From Arenibacter hampyeongensis (GTDB taxonomy: Bacteria; Bacteroidota; Bacteroidia; Flavobacteriales; Flavobacteriaceae): a stretch of 64,000 bases of DNA. This document shows, piece by piece, positions 1-9,893 of the stretch (the stretch's first letter is position 1; each line of letters opens with the position of its first letter). The translations under genes were made by a program, and so were the position numbers. The DNA is taken from the NCBI RefSeq assembly GCF_002909255.1, contig NZ_PIOB01000002.1:620001-684000 (forward strand), written 5' to 3'. Under the pieces are notes generated by a model that saw nothing but the letters and a program-made list of their open reading frames with translations, ran no database searches and was not told the DNA's origin.

Positions 1-121
1 AAATTTCCAAACTCCTTTAATACCTCCCAAACAAAAGAGGCACCCCTTAAAGGATACCTCTTGCGTACTAAATAAACTAAAAATTATATAATTCCTATTC
101 TTGCAGCCTTAACCCGTTGGA

Positions 122-1792
122 TTATTTTACGTAGGCATCCGAATGAACTTTTGAAACTGCCCTCCCGGACGGATCGTTCATGTTTTTAAAGGCCTCGTCC
201 CATTCCAATGCTATTCTGGTACTACAGGCAACTGAAGGTTCCTGTGGCACGCACAGAGCTGCTGCATCGGATGGAAAATGCTCCTCAAAAATTGAACGGT
301 AATAAAATTCCTCTTTGGAAGTAGGTGTCTGCAAAGGAAATCTGTATTTGGCGTTTGCCAATTGATCATCCGTAACTTCTTTCTTAACAACCTCTTTTAA
401 AGTATCTATCCAACTATAACCGACTCCATCTGAAAATTGTTCCTTTTGTCTCCAGGCAACACTTTCCGGCAACATATCCTCAAATGCCTTCCGTACTACC
501 CATTTCTCCATACGCTCACCGTTGATCATCTTATCCTGTGGATTGATCCTCATGGCTACGTCCATAAACTCCTTATCCAAAAATGGAACCCTTCCTTCTA
601 TTCCCCAAGCTGCCAAAGATTTGTTGGCCCTTAGGCAATCGTACATATGTAGCTTATCCAATTTACGGACCGTTTCCTCATGGAATTCCCTAGCATTTGG
701 CGCCTTATGAAAGTATAGATATCCCCCAAATAATTCGTCCGCTCCTTCACCCGACAAAACCATTTTAATACCCATAGATTTTATAACTCTGGCCATAAGA
801 TACATAGGTGTAGATGCTCTAATAGTGGTAATATCATAGGTTTCAAGGTTATAAACTACGTCCTTGATGGCGTCCAATCCCTCTTGAATTGTAAATTTTA
901 TCTCGTGGTGTACTGTACCGATATGTTTCGCCACCTTTTGTGCTGCAGCCAAATCAGGAGATCCTTCCAAACCTACCGAAAAGGAATGTAATTGTGGCCA
1001 CCAAGCATCAGTAGTATCGTCTGATTCAATTCTTTTCTGAGCGTATTTTTTTGCAATGGCAGAAGTTACCGAAGAATCCAATCCCCCTGAAAGTAGAACA
1101 CCATAGGGAACATCGGACATTAATTGTCTGTGCACAGCAGCTTCCAAGGCCACTTTTATGGCATTAATACTTGTCTCGTTATCCTTAACTGCATCATATT
1201 CCATCCAATCACGGGAATACCATCTCTTAAATTCCCCATCCTTACTATGTAGGTAATGCCCCGGAGGAAACAACTGTATTTTGGTACAAATACCTTCCAA
1301 CGCCTTTAATTCGGAAGCAACGTAAAAAGTACCATTAACATCCCAACCTATATATAAGGGAATGATCCCCATATGATCTCTTGCAATAAAATATTCGTCT
1401 TTTTCTGCATCATAGATGGCAAAACCAAAGATACCGTTCATTTCATCCAAGAAATCAACTCCTTTCTTCCTGTACAAGGCCAAAATTACCTCACAATCCG
1501 ACTCTGTCTGAAAATTATAAGTTCCTGCAAATTGCTTCCGTAATTCCCTATGGTTATAAATTTCACCATTGGCGGCCAATACCAATTTTTTATCCTCAGT
1601 AAACAATGGTTGTTTTCCTGAAGCTGGGTCCACAATAGACAAACGTTCATGTGCCATTACAGCCTTATCGTTAGAATATATCCCACTCCAGTCTGGTCCC
1701 CTATGTCTAATTTTCTTAGACATCTCCAATAATTGAGGCCTCAAAGTCTCAGTACTCTCCTTTACATCAAATGCACATACAATTCCACACAT
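122..1792 (-). CDS. asnB: asparagine synthase B (glutamine-hydrolysing)
   Basis: Cytoplasmic enzyme that makes asparagine from aspartate, ATP and glutamine. The 556-residue product opens MCGIVCAFD, so Cys2 is the N-terminal glutaminase nucleophile once Met1 is removed, and a class II glutamine amidotransferase domain fills roughly residues 2-200. The synthetase half carries the ATP-pyrophosphatase loop LLSGGLDSS near residue 235 and a later SGEGADELFGGY motif. Length matches the E. coli AsnB family. The start is fixed because Cys must be residue 2. A TAnnTTTG-type box (TATATTTG on the minus strand, 1831-1838) lies about 40 bases upstream and is a plausible promoter. The gene is monocistronic here, with a divergent neighbour. 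Confidence 0.95.
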   Translation of the reverse strand: MCGIVCAFDVKESTETLRPQLLEMSKKIRHRGPDWSGIYSNDKAVMAHERLSIVDPASGKQPLFTEDKKLVLAANGEIYNHRELRKQFAGTYNFQTESDCEVILALYRKKGVDFLDEMNGIFGFAIYDAEKDEYFIARDHMGIIPLYIGWDVNGTFYVASELKALEGICTKIQLFPPGHYLHSKDGEFKRWYSRDWMEYDAVKDNETSINAIKVALEAAVHRQLMSDVPYGVLLSGGLDSSVTSAIAKKYAQKRIESDDTTDAWWPQLHSFSVGLEGSPDLAAAQKVAKHIGTVHHEIKFTIQEGLDAIKDVVYNLETYDITTIRASTPMYLMARVIKSMGIKMVLSGEGADELFGGYLYFHKAPNAREFHEETVRKLDKLHMYDCLRANKSLAAWGIEGRVPFLDKEFMDVAMRINPQDKMINGERMEKWVVRKAFEDMLPESVAWRQKEQFSDGVGYSWIDTLKEVVKKEVTDDQLANAKYRFPLQTPTSKEEFYYRSIFEEHFPSDAAALCVPQEPSVACSTRIALEWDEAFKNMNDPSGRAVSKVHSDAYVK

Positions 1793-2024
1793 ATTATAAT
1801 ATTTATGTCAATTTTAAAGCAAATATTGGCCAAATATAAACATAATAAAAGACAAAATTGATAATTAGTTATAAATCGAAACCTTAAAGTATATTATAAT
1901 AATAATATGTTAGTTTTTAAGGGATTTCACTTACAACAACCCACTATTTTGTAAGTTGTCCAAAAATTACCGACTTTTAATTCAAAATAATAGGAATACT
2001 ACTTAAATTTGACAATCTCTAAAA

Positions 2025-2573
2025 ATGAAAAAAATGAAAAACTTATTTACGATTACACTTATGGTTATTGCTTTGGCCTTCGGCTTTGAGGCAACAGCGC
2101 AAAAATTCAGTGGATTGGACAAGAGTCCGGCAGACATCGCTTCTTATCCAACAGATTATAAAGTTTCACAAAAATTGGTTCGAATTACTTATAGTCGCCC
2201 ACAATTAAAAGGAAGGTCAATATCCGAACTTGCTCCCGCCGGAAAAGTTTGGAGAACTGGAGCCAATGAAGCCCCTGAAATTATATTTTATAAGGATGCT
2301 ACTGTAGGAGGTAAATCTGTTGCCGCCGGTACTTATTCGCTATTCACAATCCCAGGCGATAAGGAATGGACCGTAATCTTGAACAAAAACTTAAATCAAT
2401 GGGGCGCATATTCCTATCAGGAAGGCGATGACGTAGTCCGGGTTCCTGCCAGTGTTGGCAATGCTTCCGAATCATTGGACGCTTTTTCGATTGCATACAA
2501 GGATGTAGACAATGGCACCCACATGGTACTTGGATGGGGAAACACCAGGGTTTCTTTGCCTATAAGCTTTTAA
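2025..2573 (+). CDS. DUF2911 family exported protein
   Basis: Protein of 182 residues with a Sec signal peptide (MKKMKNLFTI, hydrophobic core, then ATAQ), so the mature form is periplasmic or secreted. The body matches what I recall of DUF2911: a Y-S-R-P-Q-L-K-G-R segment, then KVWRTGANEAPEI, then a TYSLFTIP segment and a WGAYSYQ segment. The family is common in Bacteroidota and has no established biochemical function. A TAAATTTG box at 2004-2011 lies only 14 bases before the ATG and would give a very short leader, so the promoter is uncertain. A strong hairpin terminator follows. Confidence 0.85.
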   Translation: MKKMKNLFTITLMVIALAFGFEATAQKFSGLDKSPADIASYPTDYKVSQKLVRITYSRPQLKGRSISELAPAGKVWRTGANEAPEIIFYKDATVGGKSVAAGTYSLFTIPGDKEWTVILNKNLNQWGAYSYQEGDDVVRVPASVGNASESLDAFSIAYKDVDNGTHMVLGWGNTRVSLPISF

Positions 2574-2596
2574 AAGATACCAAGTCTCAAAATAAA

Positions 2597-2630
2597 AAAA
2601 ACCGAAGTTTAGAACTTCGGTTTTTTTTAT
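2597..2630. terminator. bidirectional intrinsic terminator
   Basis: Perfect stem ACCGAAGTT (2601-2609) with AACTTCGGT (2613-2621), three-base loop, flanked by an A run on the left and a T run on the right. It lies between convergent genes (DUF2911 on plus, small secreted protein on minus) and can end transcription from both. Confidence 0.85.
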
Positions 2631-2680
2631 GACCAAGCCCAACGACCTAGACTATCATTTATATGATTTATTACTAAATC

Positions 2681-3115
2681 CTATTCCGGGTCCAATCGCC
2701 TTTCCCCACTCAAATTAAAAATACCGTCCTCAGAACTGGCTTTTCCCCTTAATTTATCACCTTCTACCGTAATACTCACGGAAACCAAACGCCCCTCAAG
2801 ATTAAGTGAAAATGTCAATGTATTTTCTATAACCTTAACGTCATCCGCCTTGCGCTCACCACCTGGCAAAGCAACCAAAACACTTAATGACCCTTCTTTT
2901 TTAGAAATAAACAAAATTCCCCTTGCATACTCATAAGGCACATTTTCTGACGAATATTTCCAATTGCCAATAAATTTTTCCTCATCAAATGGAGTTGAAT
3001 CATTGATAACCCCAACATCCAATTGATTTACCTCCTCATAAGCCATGGCAGCAATACCCATTAGCATGGTACACGCTAAAAATCCAAACTTGATAATTCC
3101 TTTAAATTTTCCCAT
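2681..3115 (-). CDS. small exported protein, paralogue of 41747-42172
   Basis: Hypothetical protein of 144 residues. It has an N-terminal signal peptide (positive MGKFKG, hydrophobic core, cleavage near AMAYE). The mature part is a short beta-rich domain with G-N-W-K-Y, NVPYEYARG, DVKVIENTLTFS and EGRLVSVS segments, ending in SGERR. The same landmarks in the same order occur in the protein at 41747-42172, so the two are paralogues within this window. No function is recognised; a lipocalin-like or calycin-like small barrel is possible but unproven. It converges on DUF2911 and shares the terminator. Confidence 0.75.
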   Translation of the reverse strand: MGKFKGIIKFGFLACTMLMGIAAMAYEEVNQLDVGVINDSTPFDEEKFIGNWKYSSENVPYEYARGILFISKKEGSLSVLVALPGGERKADDVKVIENTLTFSLNLEGRLVSVSITVEGDKLRGKASSEDGIFNLSGERRLDPE

Positions 3116-3307
3116 CTATTATTTTTATTTAAACAACAATCACTTTACTGACAGCTAACTTTACATATAATTCACTTTCAATAAGAATTCAATATTACCC
3201 TTTGTCTACATTTAATAATGAACTTATATCAACATAAGAACTCCCTTTGGCTAATTTTTATTGTTTAATTTGCCATGAAAATAAGAATCCAATTACAAGT
3301 GGAAATC

Positions 3308-4018
3308 ATGAGTGATAATTATTTCCCTAGTGAACTCCCTTCACAAGTTCAATTTTTAAAGATTAGGATAGATGCCCTCAGACTTGAAATTAATGACATA
3401 ATACAGAAAACCTCCGACTTTGAAAACCTACTTCGGGCCAGAATAGAGGATGAATTAATTGAGGAACAGGAACTATCCTTGCTCTACAAGCAACAGAAAA
3501 AAGCAAAGAAGGAAAAAAGACAGGTCCAAAAAAAGCTTGGTAAAAACTATCAGGAACCTACCTCCCTCCAATCTACCAAAAGAACACCTTTGGCCGAAAA
3601 AAACACAAAGGAACATCTACTGAAAAAAAGATTATACCGTGAGGCCATGTTGCATGTGCATCCCGACAAGTTTTCAATGCAAAAGGACAAATTGGACCTT
3701 GCTACCGAAATAACGGCCCAACTCATAGAAATTTACCAATCTGGGGACCTGAAGACCCTAAAGGCTTATCATTCCCATATTTTTAACGGGAATACTACAT
3801 TACAACCATTGGGCAAACCCATACAAACTAATAGCTCAGGACTTGAATTTTTACAAATGGAGCTCAATAAACTACTGGAAGAATTGGCGTTGGCCCAAAA
3901 TAGGCACACTTATAAAGTTTTGATCGAATACGAAAATCCAATGGCATTTGTGGATGAATTAAAATCGTACTACAGTGACCGCATATCCAAACTCAGGAAA
4001 CGGACAAGAACTAAATAA
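3308..4018 (+). CDS. coiled-coil protein with a J-domain-like HPDK motif
   Basis: Protein of 236 residues from this ATG; an in-frame ATG at 3275 would add 11 residues and cannot be excluded. The first 90 residues are strongly charged and helical (likely coiled coil, rich in K, E and Q). A central segment, LYREAMLHVHPDKF, has the HPD tripeptide and flanking helices expected of a DnaJ J domain, which stimulates Hsp70 ATPase. It lacks the G/F region and zinc fingers of a true DnaJ, so it may be a specialised J-protein or only a look-alike. Neighbours give no functional hint. No signal peptide is seen, so it is probably cytoplasmic. Confidence 0.65.
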   Translation: MSDNYFPSELPSQVQFLKIRIDALRLEINDIIQKTSDFENLLRARIEDELIEEQELSLLYKQQKKAKKEKRQVQKKLGKNYQEPTSLQSTKRTPLAEKNTKEHLLKKRLYREAMLHVHPDKFSMQKDKLDLATEITAQLIEIYQSGDLKTLKAYHSHIFNGNTTLQPLGKPIQTNSSGLEFLQMELNKLLEELALAQNRHTYKVLIEYENPMAFVDELKSYYSDRISKLRKRTRTK

Positions 4019-4222
4019 TTATAAGGCGGAAATGTTTGCAGCTTTTAATTGTAGTCAGGAACAATATTTCTAAATGTTGCACCTTAGCCTTGTTGTTCAT
4101 TTATTGGTATAAGATTGAAGAATCCTTCTACAACACAAGTTTAAATGTATCCAACCGCTAAACCTCAAAATAACATAGTTACCAAGTCCCTAATTAAATG
4201 TCCTTGGTATCATGCTTTTTTA

Positions 4223-4230
4223 TAGTTTTG
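4223..4230 (+). promoter_or_regulatory. -7 promoter element of the ABC-F gene
   Basis: TAGTTTTG matches the Bacteroidota TAnnTTTG element and lies 18 bases before the ATG at 4249. A TTG at 4204-4206 could be the upstream element, with a slightly short spacing of 16. Confidence 0.5.
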
Positions 4231-4248
4231 CAAACTTAAAATTGAAAT

Positions 4249-5886
4249 ATGATTTCTGTAGATGCAATAGCAGTTGAGTTTAGTGGAGACACCTTGTTTA
4301 GTGATGTTTCCTTCGTTATAAACGAAAATGATAAAATTGCCTTGATGGGGAAGAACGGGGCCGGAAAATCTACCATGATGAAGATTATTGCGGGGGAACA
4401 AAAGGCTAGCCGTGGACATATTCGTTTTCCAAAGGACGCCGTAATAGCATATCTGCCCCAACATTTACTGACCGATGACAACTGCACTGTTTTTGAGGAA
4501 GCTTCCAAGGCTTTTAAGGAAATCTTCAGCATGCGCGATGAAATTGAAAGTTTGAACAAGGAATTGGAAACCCGGACCGATTATGAATCGGATGCCTACA
4601 TGTCCATCATTGAAAAAGTATCGGACCTAGGTGAAAAATTCTATGCCCTCGAGGAAATAAACTATGAGGCAGAGGTGGAAAAGGCACTTAGAGGGCTAGG
4701 ATTTAAAAGAGAGGATTTTCATCGTCTTACCAGTGAATTTAGTGGCGGATGGCGTATGAGGATAGAGCTTGCAAAAATATTATTGCAAAAGCCCGACTTG
4801 ATTCTCTTGGATGAGCCCACCAACCACGTGGATATTGAATCTGTAATATGGTTGGAAGATTTCTTATTGAATAAAGCCAAGGCAGTTGTGGTTATCTCGC
4901 ATGACAAGACTTTTATAGATAATATCACCAATAGAACCATTGAGGTAACCATGGGTCGTATCTATGATTATAAGGCCAATTACAGCCATTACCTGCAATT
5001 GCGGGAAGACCGTCGAAGCCATCAAATAAAGGCCTATCAGGAACAGCAAAAATTTATTGCGGACAACCAGGCGTTCATTGATCGATTTAAAGGCACTTAT
5101 TCCAAGACCAATCAGGTTACCTCAAGGGAAAGAATGTTGGAGAAATTACAGATCATAGAAATTGATGAAATAGATACATCAGCCCTAAAATTGAGGTTCC
5201 CGCCTTCCGTACGCTCCGGTGACTACCCGGTTACTGCCGAAGGTCTTTCCAAAAGTTATGGCGACCATGTAGTTTTTAAAGATGCCAACCTCTCCATTTC
5301 ACGTGGAGAGAAAGTTTCTTTTGTTGGAAGAAATGGTGAAGGAAAATCAACCATGATCAAAGCCATTTTGGGTGAAATTGAAGTAGAGGGCAAATGTAGT
5401 TTGGGACACAATGTGAAAGTTGGTTATTTTGCCCAAAACCAAGCCTCCTTGTTAGACCCTGAACTGACTATCTTCCAGACCGTAGATGAAGTGGCAGAAG
5501 GAGACGTACGCACACAGATCAAAAATATTTTAGGCAGATTTATGTTTGGTGGAGATGACCTGGAAAAAAAGGTGAGTGTACTTTCTGGAGGAGAAAAAAC
5601 AAGATTGGCAATGGTAAAATTACTTTTGGAACCCGTTAATCTTTTGATCTTGGATGAGCCTACCAATCATTTGGATTTGAAATCCAAAGACGTCCTAAAA
5701 GAAGCACTTCTTGCCTTTGATGGTACATTGATTTTGGTCTCCCACGATCGGGATTTTCTACAAGGACTTTCACAAAAAGTCTTTGAATTTAAGGACAAAC
5801 GTGTTATAGAACATTTTGAGACCATTGATGCCTTTTTGGTGCGCAACCGAATCGAGAACCTCAAGGAAATAGATTTAAAGGGCTAA
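4249..5886 (+). CDS. ABC-F family ATPase (YbiT/EttA type)
   Basis: Cytoplasmic twin-ATPase protein of 545 residues without membrane segments, so a ribosome-associated ABC-F factor rather than a transporter. First nucleotide-binding domain: Walker A GKNGAGKST near residue 34, signature SGGWRMR near 165, Walker B LILLDEPTNH. Second domain: Walker A GRNGEGKST near 360, signature SGGEKTR, and LLILDEPTNH. The linker between them is charged and helical, as expected for the P-site tRNA interaction motif. Known members act in translation quality control or drug resistance; the length fits the housekeeping YbiT-like group. Monocistronic, with its own promoter. Confidence 0.9.
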   Translation: MISVDAIAVEFSGDTLFSDVSFVINENDKIALMGKNGAGKSTMMKIIAGEQKASRGHIRFPKDAVIAYLPQHLLTDDNCTVFEEASKAFKEIFSMRDEIESLNKELETRTDYESDAYMSIIEKVSDLGEKFYALEEINYEAEVEKALRGLGFKREDFHRLTSEFSGGWRMRIELAKILLQKPDLILLDEPTNHVDIESVIWLEDFLLNKAKAVVVISHDKTFIDNITNRTIEVTMGRIYDYKANYSHYLQLREDRRSHQIKAYQEQQKFIADNQAFIDRFKGTYSKTNQVTSRERMLEKLQIIEIDEIDTSALKLRFPPSVRSGDYPVTAEGLSKSYGDHVVFKDANLSISRGEKVSFVGRNGEGKSTMIKAILGEIEVEGKCSLGHNVKVGYFAQNQASLLDPELTIFQTVDEVAEGDVRTQIKNILGRFMFGGDDLEKKVSVLSGGEKTRLAMVKLLLEPVNLLILDEPTNHLDLKSKDVLKEALLAFDGTLILVSHDRDFLQGLSQKVFEFKDKRVIEHFETIDAFLVRNRIENLKEIDLKG

Positions 5887-5948
5887 TTCTTTATATCTGC
5901 ACCCCAACAACCTAGTTAGACAGTGGTAATAAAAAACTAATGCGACCA

Positions 5949-6767
5949 TTAGGATTTAAAGAAGGCGTCAAAATACATTAATTGGTATTGAATGGCATTG
6001 GCCCAATAATCCCAATTATGGCTTCCTGGTCGCTCTATATAGTCATGGGGAATATTTCTTTCCATCAATTTTTGGTGCATTCTGTTATTGGCAACATAAA
6101 AGAAATCATTAATTCCACAATCAAAAATGAGCTTTAGGTTATCTTTTTTCAACAAATGCACCATATTAATCACCGTATTATCCTCCCATTGGTCCGGATT
6201 TACAGCATAATCGCCCAAGCGTTGGGAGAGGTCCCAATTTTCAGGAAAAGGGCGTATATCCAGCCCCCCGCTCATACTTCCGGCAGCCCCCCAAACATCC
6301 TGATGCCTAAAGGCTAAATAAAATGCGCCATGACCGCCCATACTTAAGCCCGTAATCGCCCTAGATTTTCTATTGGCCAGAGTATTGTATTTCTTATCCA
6401 CCGACTGAACAAGTTCTTCGGAAACATAGGTCTCATATCGCATGGATGGATCTACGGGACTATCAAAGTACCAACTGGTCCTACTTCCATCAGGACAGAC
6501 TATAATCATGTTATATGCGTCGGCATACTGCTTTATGGCCGAAACCTTGGTTACCCAATCAGTATGGTCGCCTCCTGCCCCGTGTAACAGATAAAGCACT
6601 GAATAACCTTGCTTTTGCTCAGTATAGCTATCCGGCAAAATTACCAGATTGGCAATTGATTTATTCATGGATCCACTCTGGACATATAGGGTATCCACCT
6701 GCGATGCAAATGCACCAATTACAATAAATAAGGTTAAAAGTAAAGTCAATATGTTTCCCTTTTTCAT
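5949..6767 (-). CDS. exported esterase, CE1/esterase D-like alpha/beta hydrolase
   Basis: Protein of 272 residues with a signal peptide (MKKGNILTLLLTLFIV, cleavage near AFASQ). The alpha/beta-hydrolase landmarks are clear: an oxyanion-hole segment YLLHGAGGDHTDW, the nucleophile elbow GLSMGGHGA, and a likely catalytic His in GSHNWDYW near the C terminus. The layout resembles feruloyl or acetyl xylan esterases (CE1) and the S-formylglutathione hydrolase/antigen 85 fold. The signal peptide argues for an extracytoplasmic ester substrate, possibly an acylated glycan. The gene stands alone on the minus strand. Confidence 0.8.
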   Translation of the reverse strand: MKKGNILTLLLTLFIVIGAFASQVDTLYVQSGSMNKSIANLVILPDSYTEQKQGYSVLYLLHGAGGDHTDWVTKVSAIKQYADAYNMIIVCPDGSRTSWYFDSPVDPSMRYETYVSEELVQSVDKKYNTLANRKSRAITGLSMGGHGAFYLAFRHQDVWGAAGSMSGGLDIRPFPENWDLSQRLGDYAVNPDQWEDNTVINMVHLLKKDNLKLIFDCGINDFFYVANNRMHQKLMERNIPHDYIERPGSHNWDYWANAIQYQLMYFDAFFKS

Positions 6768-7023
6768 ACAATATCCATTAAATCCTTCATATAAATTATG
6801 GTGACTTCAACCAGTTTTATAGTAAAACGCATTTTGTCCCCCCTAAAAATGTTCCTTTAGGCACCATTTTCAAAACTAGGAAAAAAAGACAAAACACAGT
6901 TTGTAAAATCTATAAAATGAATTCAGAGTGAAGTAATGGATTTTTTGGTCACAAAAGACTCTGTGAGCCTTTAATTATGTATTAGGTAATGAGGTTAATT
7001 TTTAAGAAAGGATTCCCTAGAGT

Positions 7024-7632
7024 TTATGCGATAACTTTGTACCCCTCTGGAAAGGGACGGTAGGCATAATACTGAAGTACTTCTTCAATAGCAGCCTTCA
7101 TGGCCTTATTGATCGGAAGAATACTATTGCCCATTCTAAAATCTATTTGATTGAGATTCATATAGTAGTCGGTAAAAATGGGCACATATAGTCCATTCTT
7201 CATAGCTACCTTGGAATTTTCATAAAGTTCGGACTGGTTTTCCTTTATAATCTTACAGGTGGCCAAGCGAAGTTCTCCCAGCTTATCCCTATTTGCGCCA
7301 TAACCAAACAGGCGACATATTAGTCCTCGGTACTTATAATCGCCACATCGGCCACTATTACTATCCAAAACGGATAAAGGACGATATAAATGGCAAATAG
7401 AACTTTCACCGACCTTTAATTCTTCTAAAGTAGTTTCTGCATTCCCACTTAAAAAAAGGTTGAAAGCCCAAGGCAAGAATTCCAACGGGGAAGCATCAAT
7501 ATCTGGATGGGTACAACACCTGCCACAACCAGCCTTACAGCCCAGGCCCGTCTGAGATTGAAAAGTAGCGATTTCCTGATCTAAACCATCGAATAACTCC
7601 TCAACTGCTTTTACCTTACGTTCTATGGACAT
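7024..7632 (-). CDS. YkgJ family cysteine-cluster protein
   Basis: Cytoplasmic protein of 202 residues from MSIERK. An upstream in-frame start at 7734 would add an implausible Cys-rich leader. It contains GCKAGCGRCCTHPDID near residue 35 and later C-G-D-Y-K-Y-R-G-L-I-C-R, giving the cysteine arrangement of the YkgJ/UPF0153 family, thought to bind zinc or an iron-sulfur cluster. Biochemical role unknown. It is followed on the same strand by the sulfatase gene's 3' end region but shares no obvious operon logic with it. Confidence 0.75.
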   Translation of the reverse strand: MSIERKVKAVEELFDGLDQEIATFQSQTGLGCKAGCGRCCTHPDIDASPLEFLPWAFNLFLSGNAETTLEELKVGESSICHLYRPLSVLDSNSGRCGDYKYRGLICRLFGYGANRDKLGELRLATCKIIKENQSELYENSKVAMKNGLYVPIFTDYYMNLNQIDFRMGNSILPINKAMKAAIEEVLQYYAYRPFPEGYKVIA

Positions 7633-7768
7633 TAATTTTTTTGTGCGAAGGTACACCAATAAAGGTATCGCACAACAAATTTTCCTGCAGTTGTAACAAG
7701 ATAATTTCAGTCCTAAAGTTAATGGACACAGCAACTTAAAAAGCTCCTGAAATTAAAAACAAAAATGG

Positions 7769-9529
7769 CTAATCCACTTTTTCCATTTCCATCCAAAAAG
7801 GAAATATATTTTTATTATCCACAGCATAAAAAGGTATAAGATTACCCACCATTTTAGGAAAATAGACCTTTTTCATCTGAATAATATCGGTATTGGCATT
7901 TTTATTCTCCATCTGTCTAACCAAGGTATTGGCTTCCAAAACCATTTTTCCATTGCCCGTTACAGGTTTTACAAACTTATAGGTAATATCATAATAACCC
8001 TCCTCAATATCCACATCCCAGTTACCATAAACTTCTTCCTGATTCCATATACCCCTTTCGCCCCCTGCATCGTTCCTGTTAAGTATTACCGGATTTTCAT
8101 TTGGCGTACCCACAATAATTCTTGGCGGATTTATAAGATTTTCCGAATTGATCAATTCATTGTAGATTTTATCCAATTCCTTTTTAAGGTTGATCGCCAA
8201 TTCCTTGTTTTCCATTCCCACATTACGCTGTTCATATGGATCTTTAATAAGGTGGAACAACTCAAAATCTTCAATTTCGGCATTGTAATCAGTTTTCCCC
8301 ACCAATTTATACCCACCTTTCTGCAAGGCCATATTATTGTACAACTCCGGGTAGCGACGGGACCAATAAAAAAACAATGACCGATCGGCCCAATCTACCT
8401 GCTGACCCTTTATTAATGGAAGTAAACTTTTACCGTCGATTATCCTGTCTTTGGGCATTTCTACACCACAAAGTTCAGATAAGGTAGGCAGTACATCTAA
8501 ATGGGCTGTCATGATTTCCACATCCTTATTACTCTTTGAAAGTGCCGGATATTTCAAATAAAATGGCACCCGCACTCCCCCGTTGTATACATCGCCCTTA
8601 AGGCCACGCATACCACTTACATACCTCGTCTGCTGGGGGCCATTATCGGTCATAAAGATTACTATGGTGTTTTCCGTGAGCTTTAAGTCCTTCAATTTCT
8701 TGAAGAGTTTACCTAGATTGTCATCAATGTTGTTGACCATGGCGTATACCTTTCTAGCATCTTCCTTATCCTTCCCGTTCATTTCTGAAAAAGGCTTTCC
8801 ATCCTTATCGAAACCAGAAGAGGGGTCTATGTCCTTATATTTTTGATAATAAGAATCCGGCACCTGCAAAGGAGTATGTGGAGCATTAAATGCCAAATAA
8901 CAGAAAAAAGGGGAATCCTTATTTTTATCAATAAAACTAATGGCTTGATCGGTGAAAATATCGGAGCAATATCCGTCGTAGGCCTCTTGCTGGTTATTAT
9001 GCCAAAGGACAGGGTCGAAATAACTTCTATCCCCCTTAAAGTAAGTAGTAATATCTCCTACCTGCCCCATACCTCCTGAAAGATGGATAACAGATTCATC
9101 AAATCCCTGATCACTTGGCCTACTTGGGAAATTATCGCCTAAATGCCATTTACCAAAAGCCCCGGTACTATAATCTGCCTGCTTCAACATTTCGGCAATA
9201 GTTACTTCATTGGAAGCCATAATGGCACCTCCGTTATAGGTATCCCTCATACCTGTACGTAAAGAATATCGCCCGGTCATTAAACTGGATCTAGTCGGGG
9301 CGCATACGGGGGAAACATAAAAATTATTGAACCTTACACTTTCTCGTGCAAAGGCATCAATTACTGGGGTTTTTACATGGGGATTTCCCGTAATCCCCAA
9401 ATCCCCGTACCCTTGGTCGTCTGTAATTATTAGGATTACGTTGGGCCGTTGTTTTAGTTGGGCCTTTACACCAAAGGTTAGACTTAAAATTAGGAAAAGA
9501 ATAATGCGATTTGTATACTTCAAAATCAT
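7769..9529 (-). CDS. S1-family sulfatase (arylsulfatase-like), exported
   Basis: Hydrolase of 586 residues that should remove sulfate esters, probably from a sulfated glycan. After the signal peptide (MILKYTNRIILFLILSLTFG, cleavage near VKAQ) comes the N-terminal metal motif NVILIITDDQGYGD, then VCAPTRSSLMTGR. In CAPTR the Cys is the site converted to formylglycine. GKWHLGD and a later MTDNGPQ segment complete the active-site set. The ATG at 9529 is chosen because it starts the signal peptide; a longer reading to 9670 adds 47 residues with no signal character. No maturase is visible in the window. The substrate subfamily cannot be decided by eye. Confidence 0.88.
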   Translation of the reverse strand: MILKYTNRIILFLILSLTFGVKAQLKQRPNVILIITDDQGYGDLGITGNPHVKTPVIDAFARESVRFNNFYVSPVCAPTRSSLMTGRYSLRTGMRDTYNGGAIMASNEVTIAEMLKQADYSTGAFGKWHLGDNFPSRPSDQGFDESVIHLSGGMGQVGDITTYFKGDRSYFDPVLWHNNQQEAYDGYCSDIFTDQAISFIDKNKDSPFFCYLAFNAPHTPLQVPDSYYQKYKDIDPSSGFDKDGKPFSEMNGKDKEDARKVYAMVNNIDDNLGKLFKKLKDLKLTENTIVIFMTDNGPQQTRYVSGMRGLKGDVYNGGVRVPFYLKYPALSKSNKDVEIMTAHLDVLPTLSELCGVEMPKDRIIDGKSLLPLIKGQQVDWADRSLFFYWSRRYPELYNNMALQKGGYKLVGKTDYNAEIEDFELFHLIKDPYEQRNVGMENKELAINLKKELDKIYNELINSENLINPPRIIVGTPNENPVILNRNDAGGERGIWNQEEVYGNWDVDIEEGYYDITYKFVKPVTGNGKMVLEANTLVRQMENKNANTDIIQMKKVYFPKMVGNLIPFYAVDNKNIFPFWMEMEKVD

Positions 9530-9893
9530 AGGAAATAGTTTCAAGTTTTGTTGATTCTTTTTTAAGCAAACTGAAAAGGAGTACAAATTACTTAATTTCG
9601 CATTACCGCTAAAAGTCTTTACAAGAATCTTAATAAACATTATTCCATTATTTAAGGGCATATAATCCATCCTTTTTCAGGGCAGTTAAATTAGTTATAA
9701 GCAACCATGGTTTTTTTTTCCGGTTGCCAGCGCAATGCCCTAAAATCAAGTTGTGTGGATCTAAGAAGTATATTGCCATAGGAACAGGGGGATCCCGGCA
9801 TTAAGGAATCTTCAGATTACACCTCCAGAATACAAGCAAAATCCAATAGAAATGGGACAGTTCTATTGCTTAGTTACCACTTTTTAATAATCC
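9530..9893. other. intergenic stretch with two hairpins, no gene seen
   Basis: About 360 bases between the sulfatase start and the RraA-like gene stop, both on minus. An inverted repeat GCAACC (9701-9706) / GGTTGC (9722-9727) encloses a T run. A second hairpin, CAATAGAA (9844-9851) / TTCTATTG (9861-9868), lies just past the stop of the RraA-like gene and may end that operon. No convincing coding frame was found. Confidence 0.5.

Noticed and set aside
4249..5886. ABC exporter ATPase
   Set aside because: Two fused ATPase domains with a charged linker and no membrane partner nearby fit ABC-F, not a transporter.
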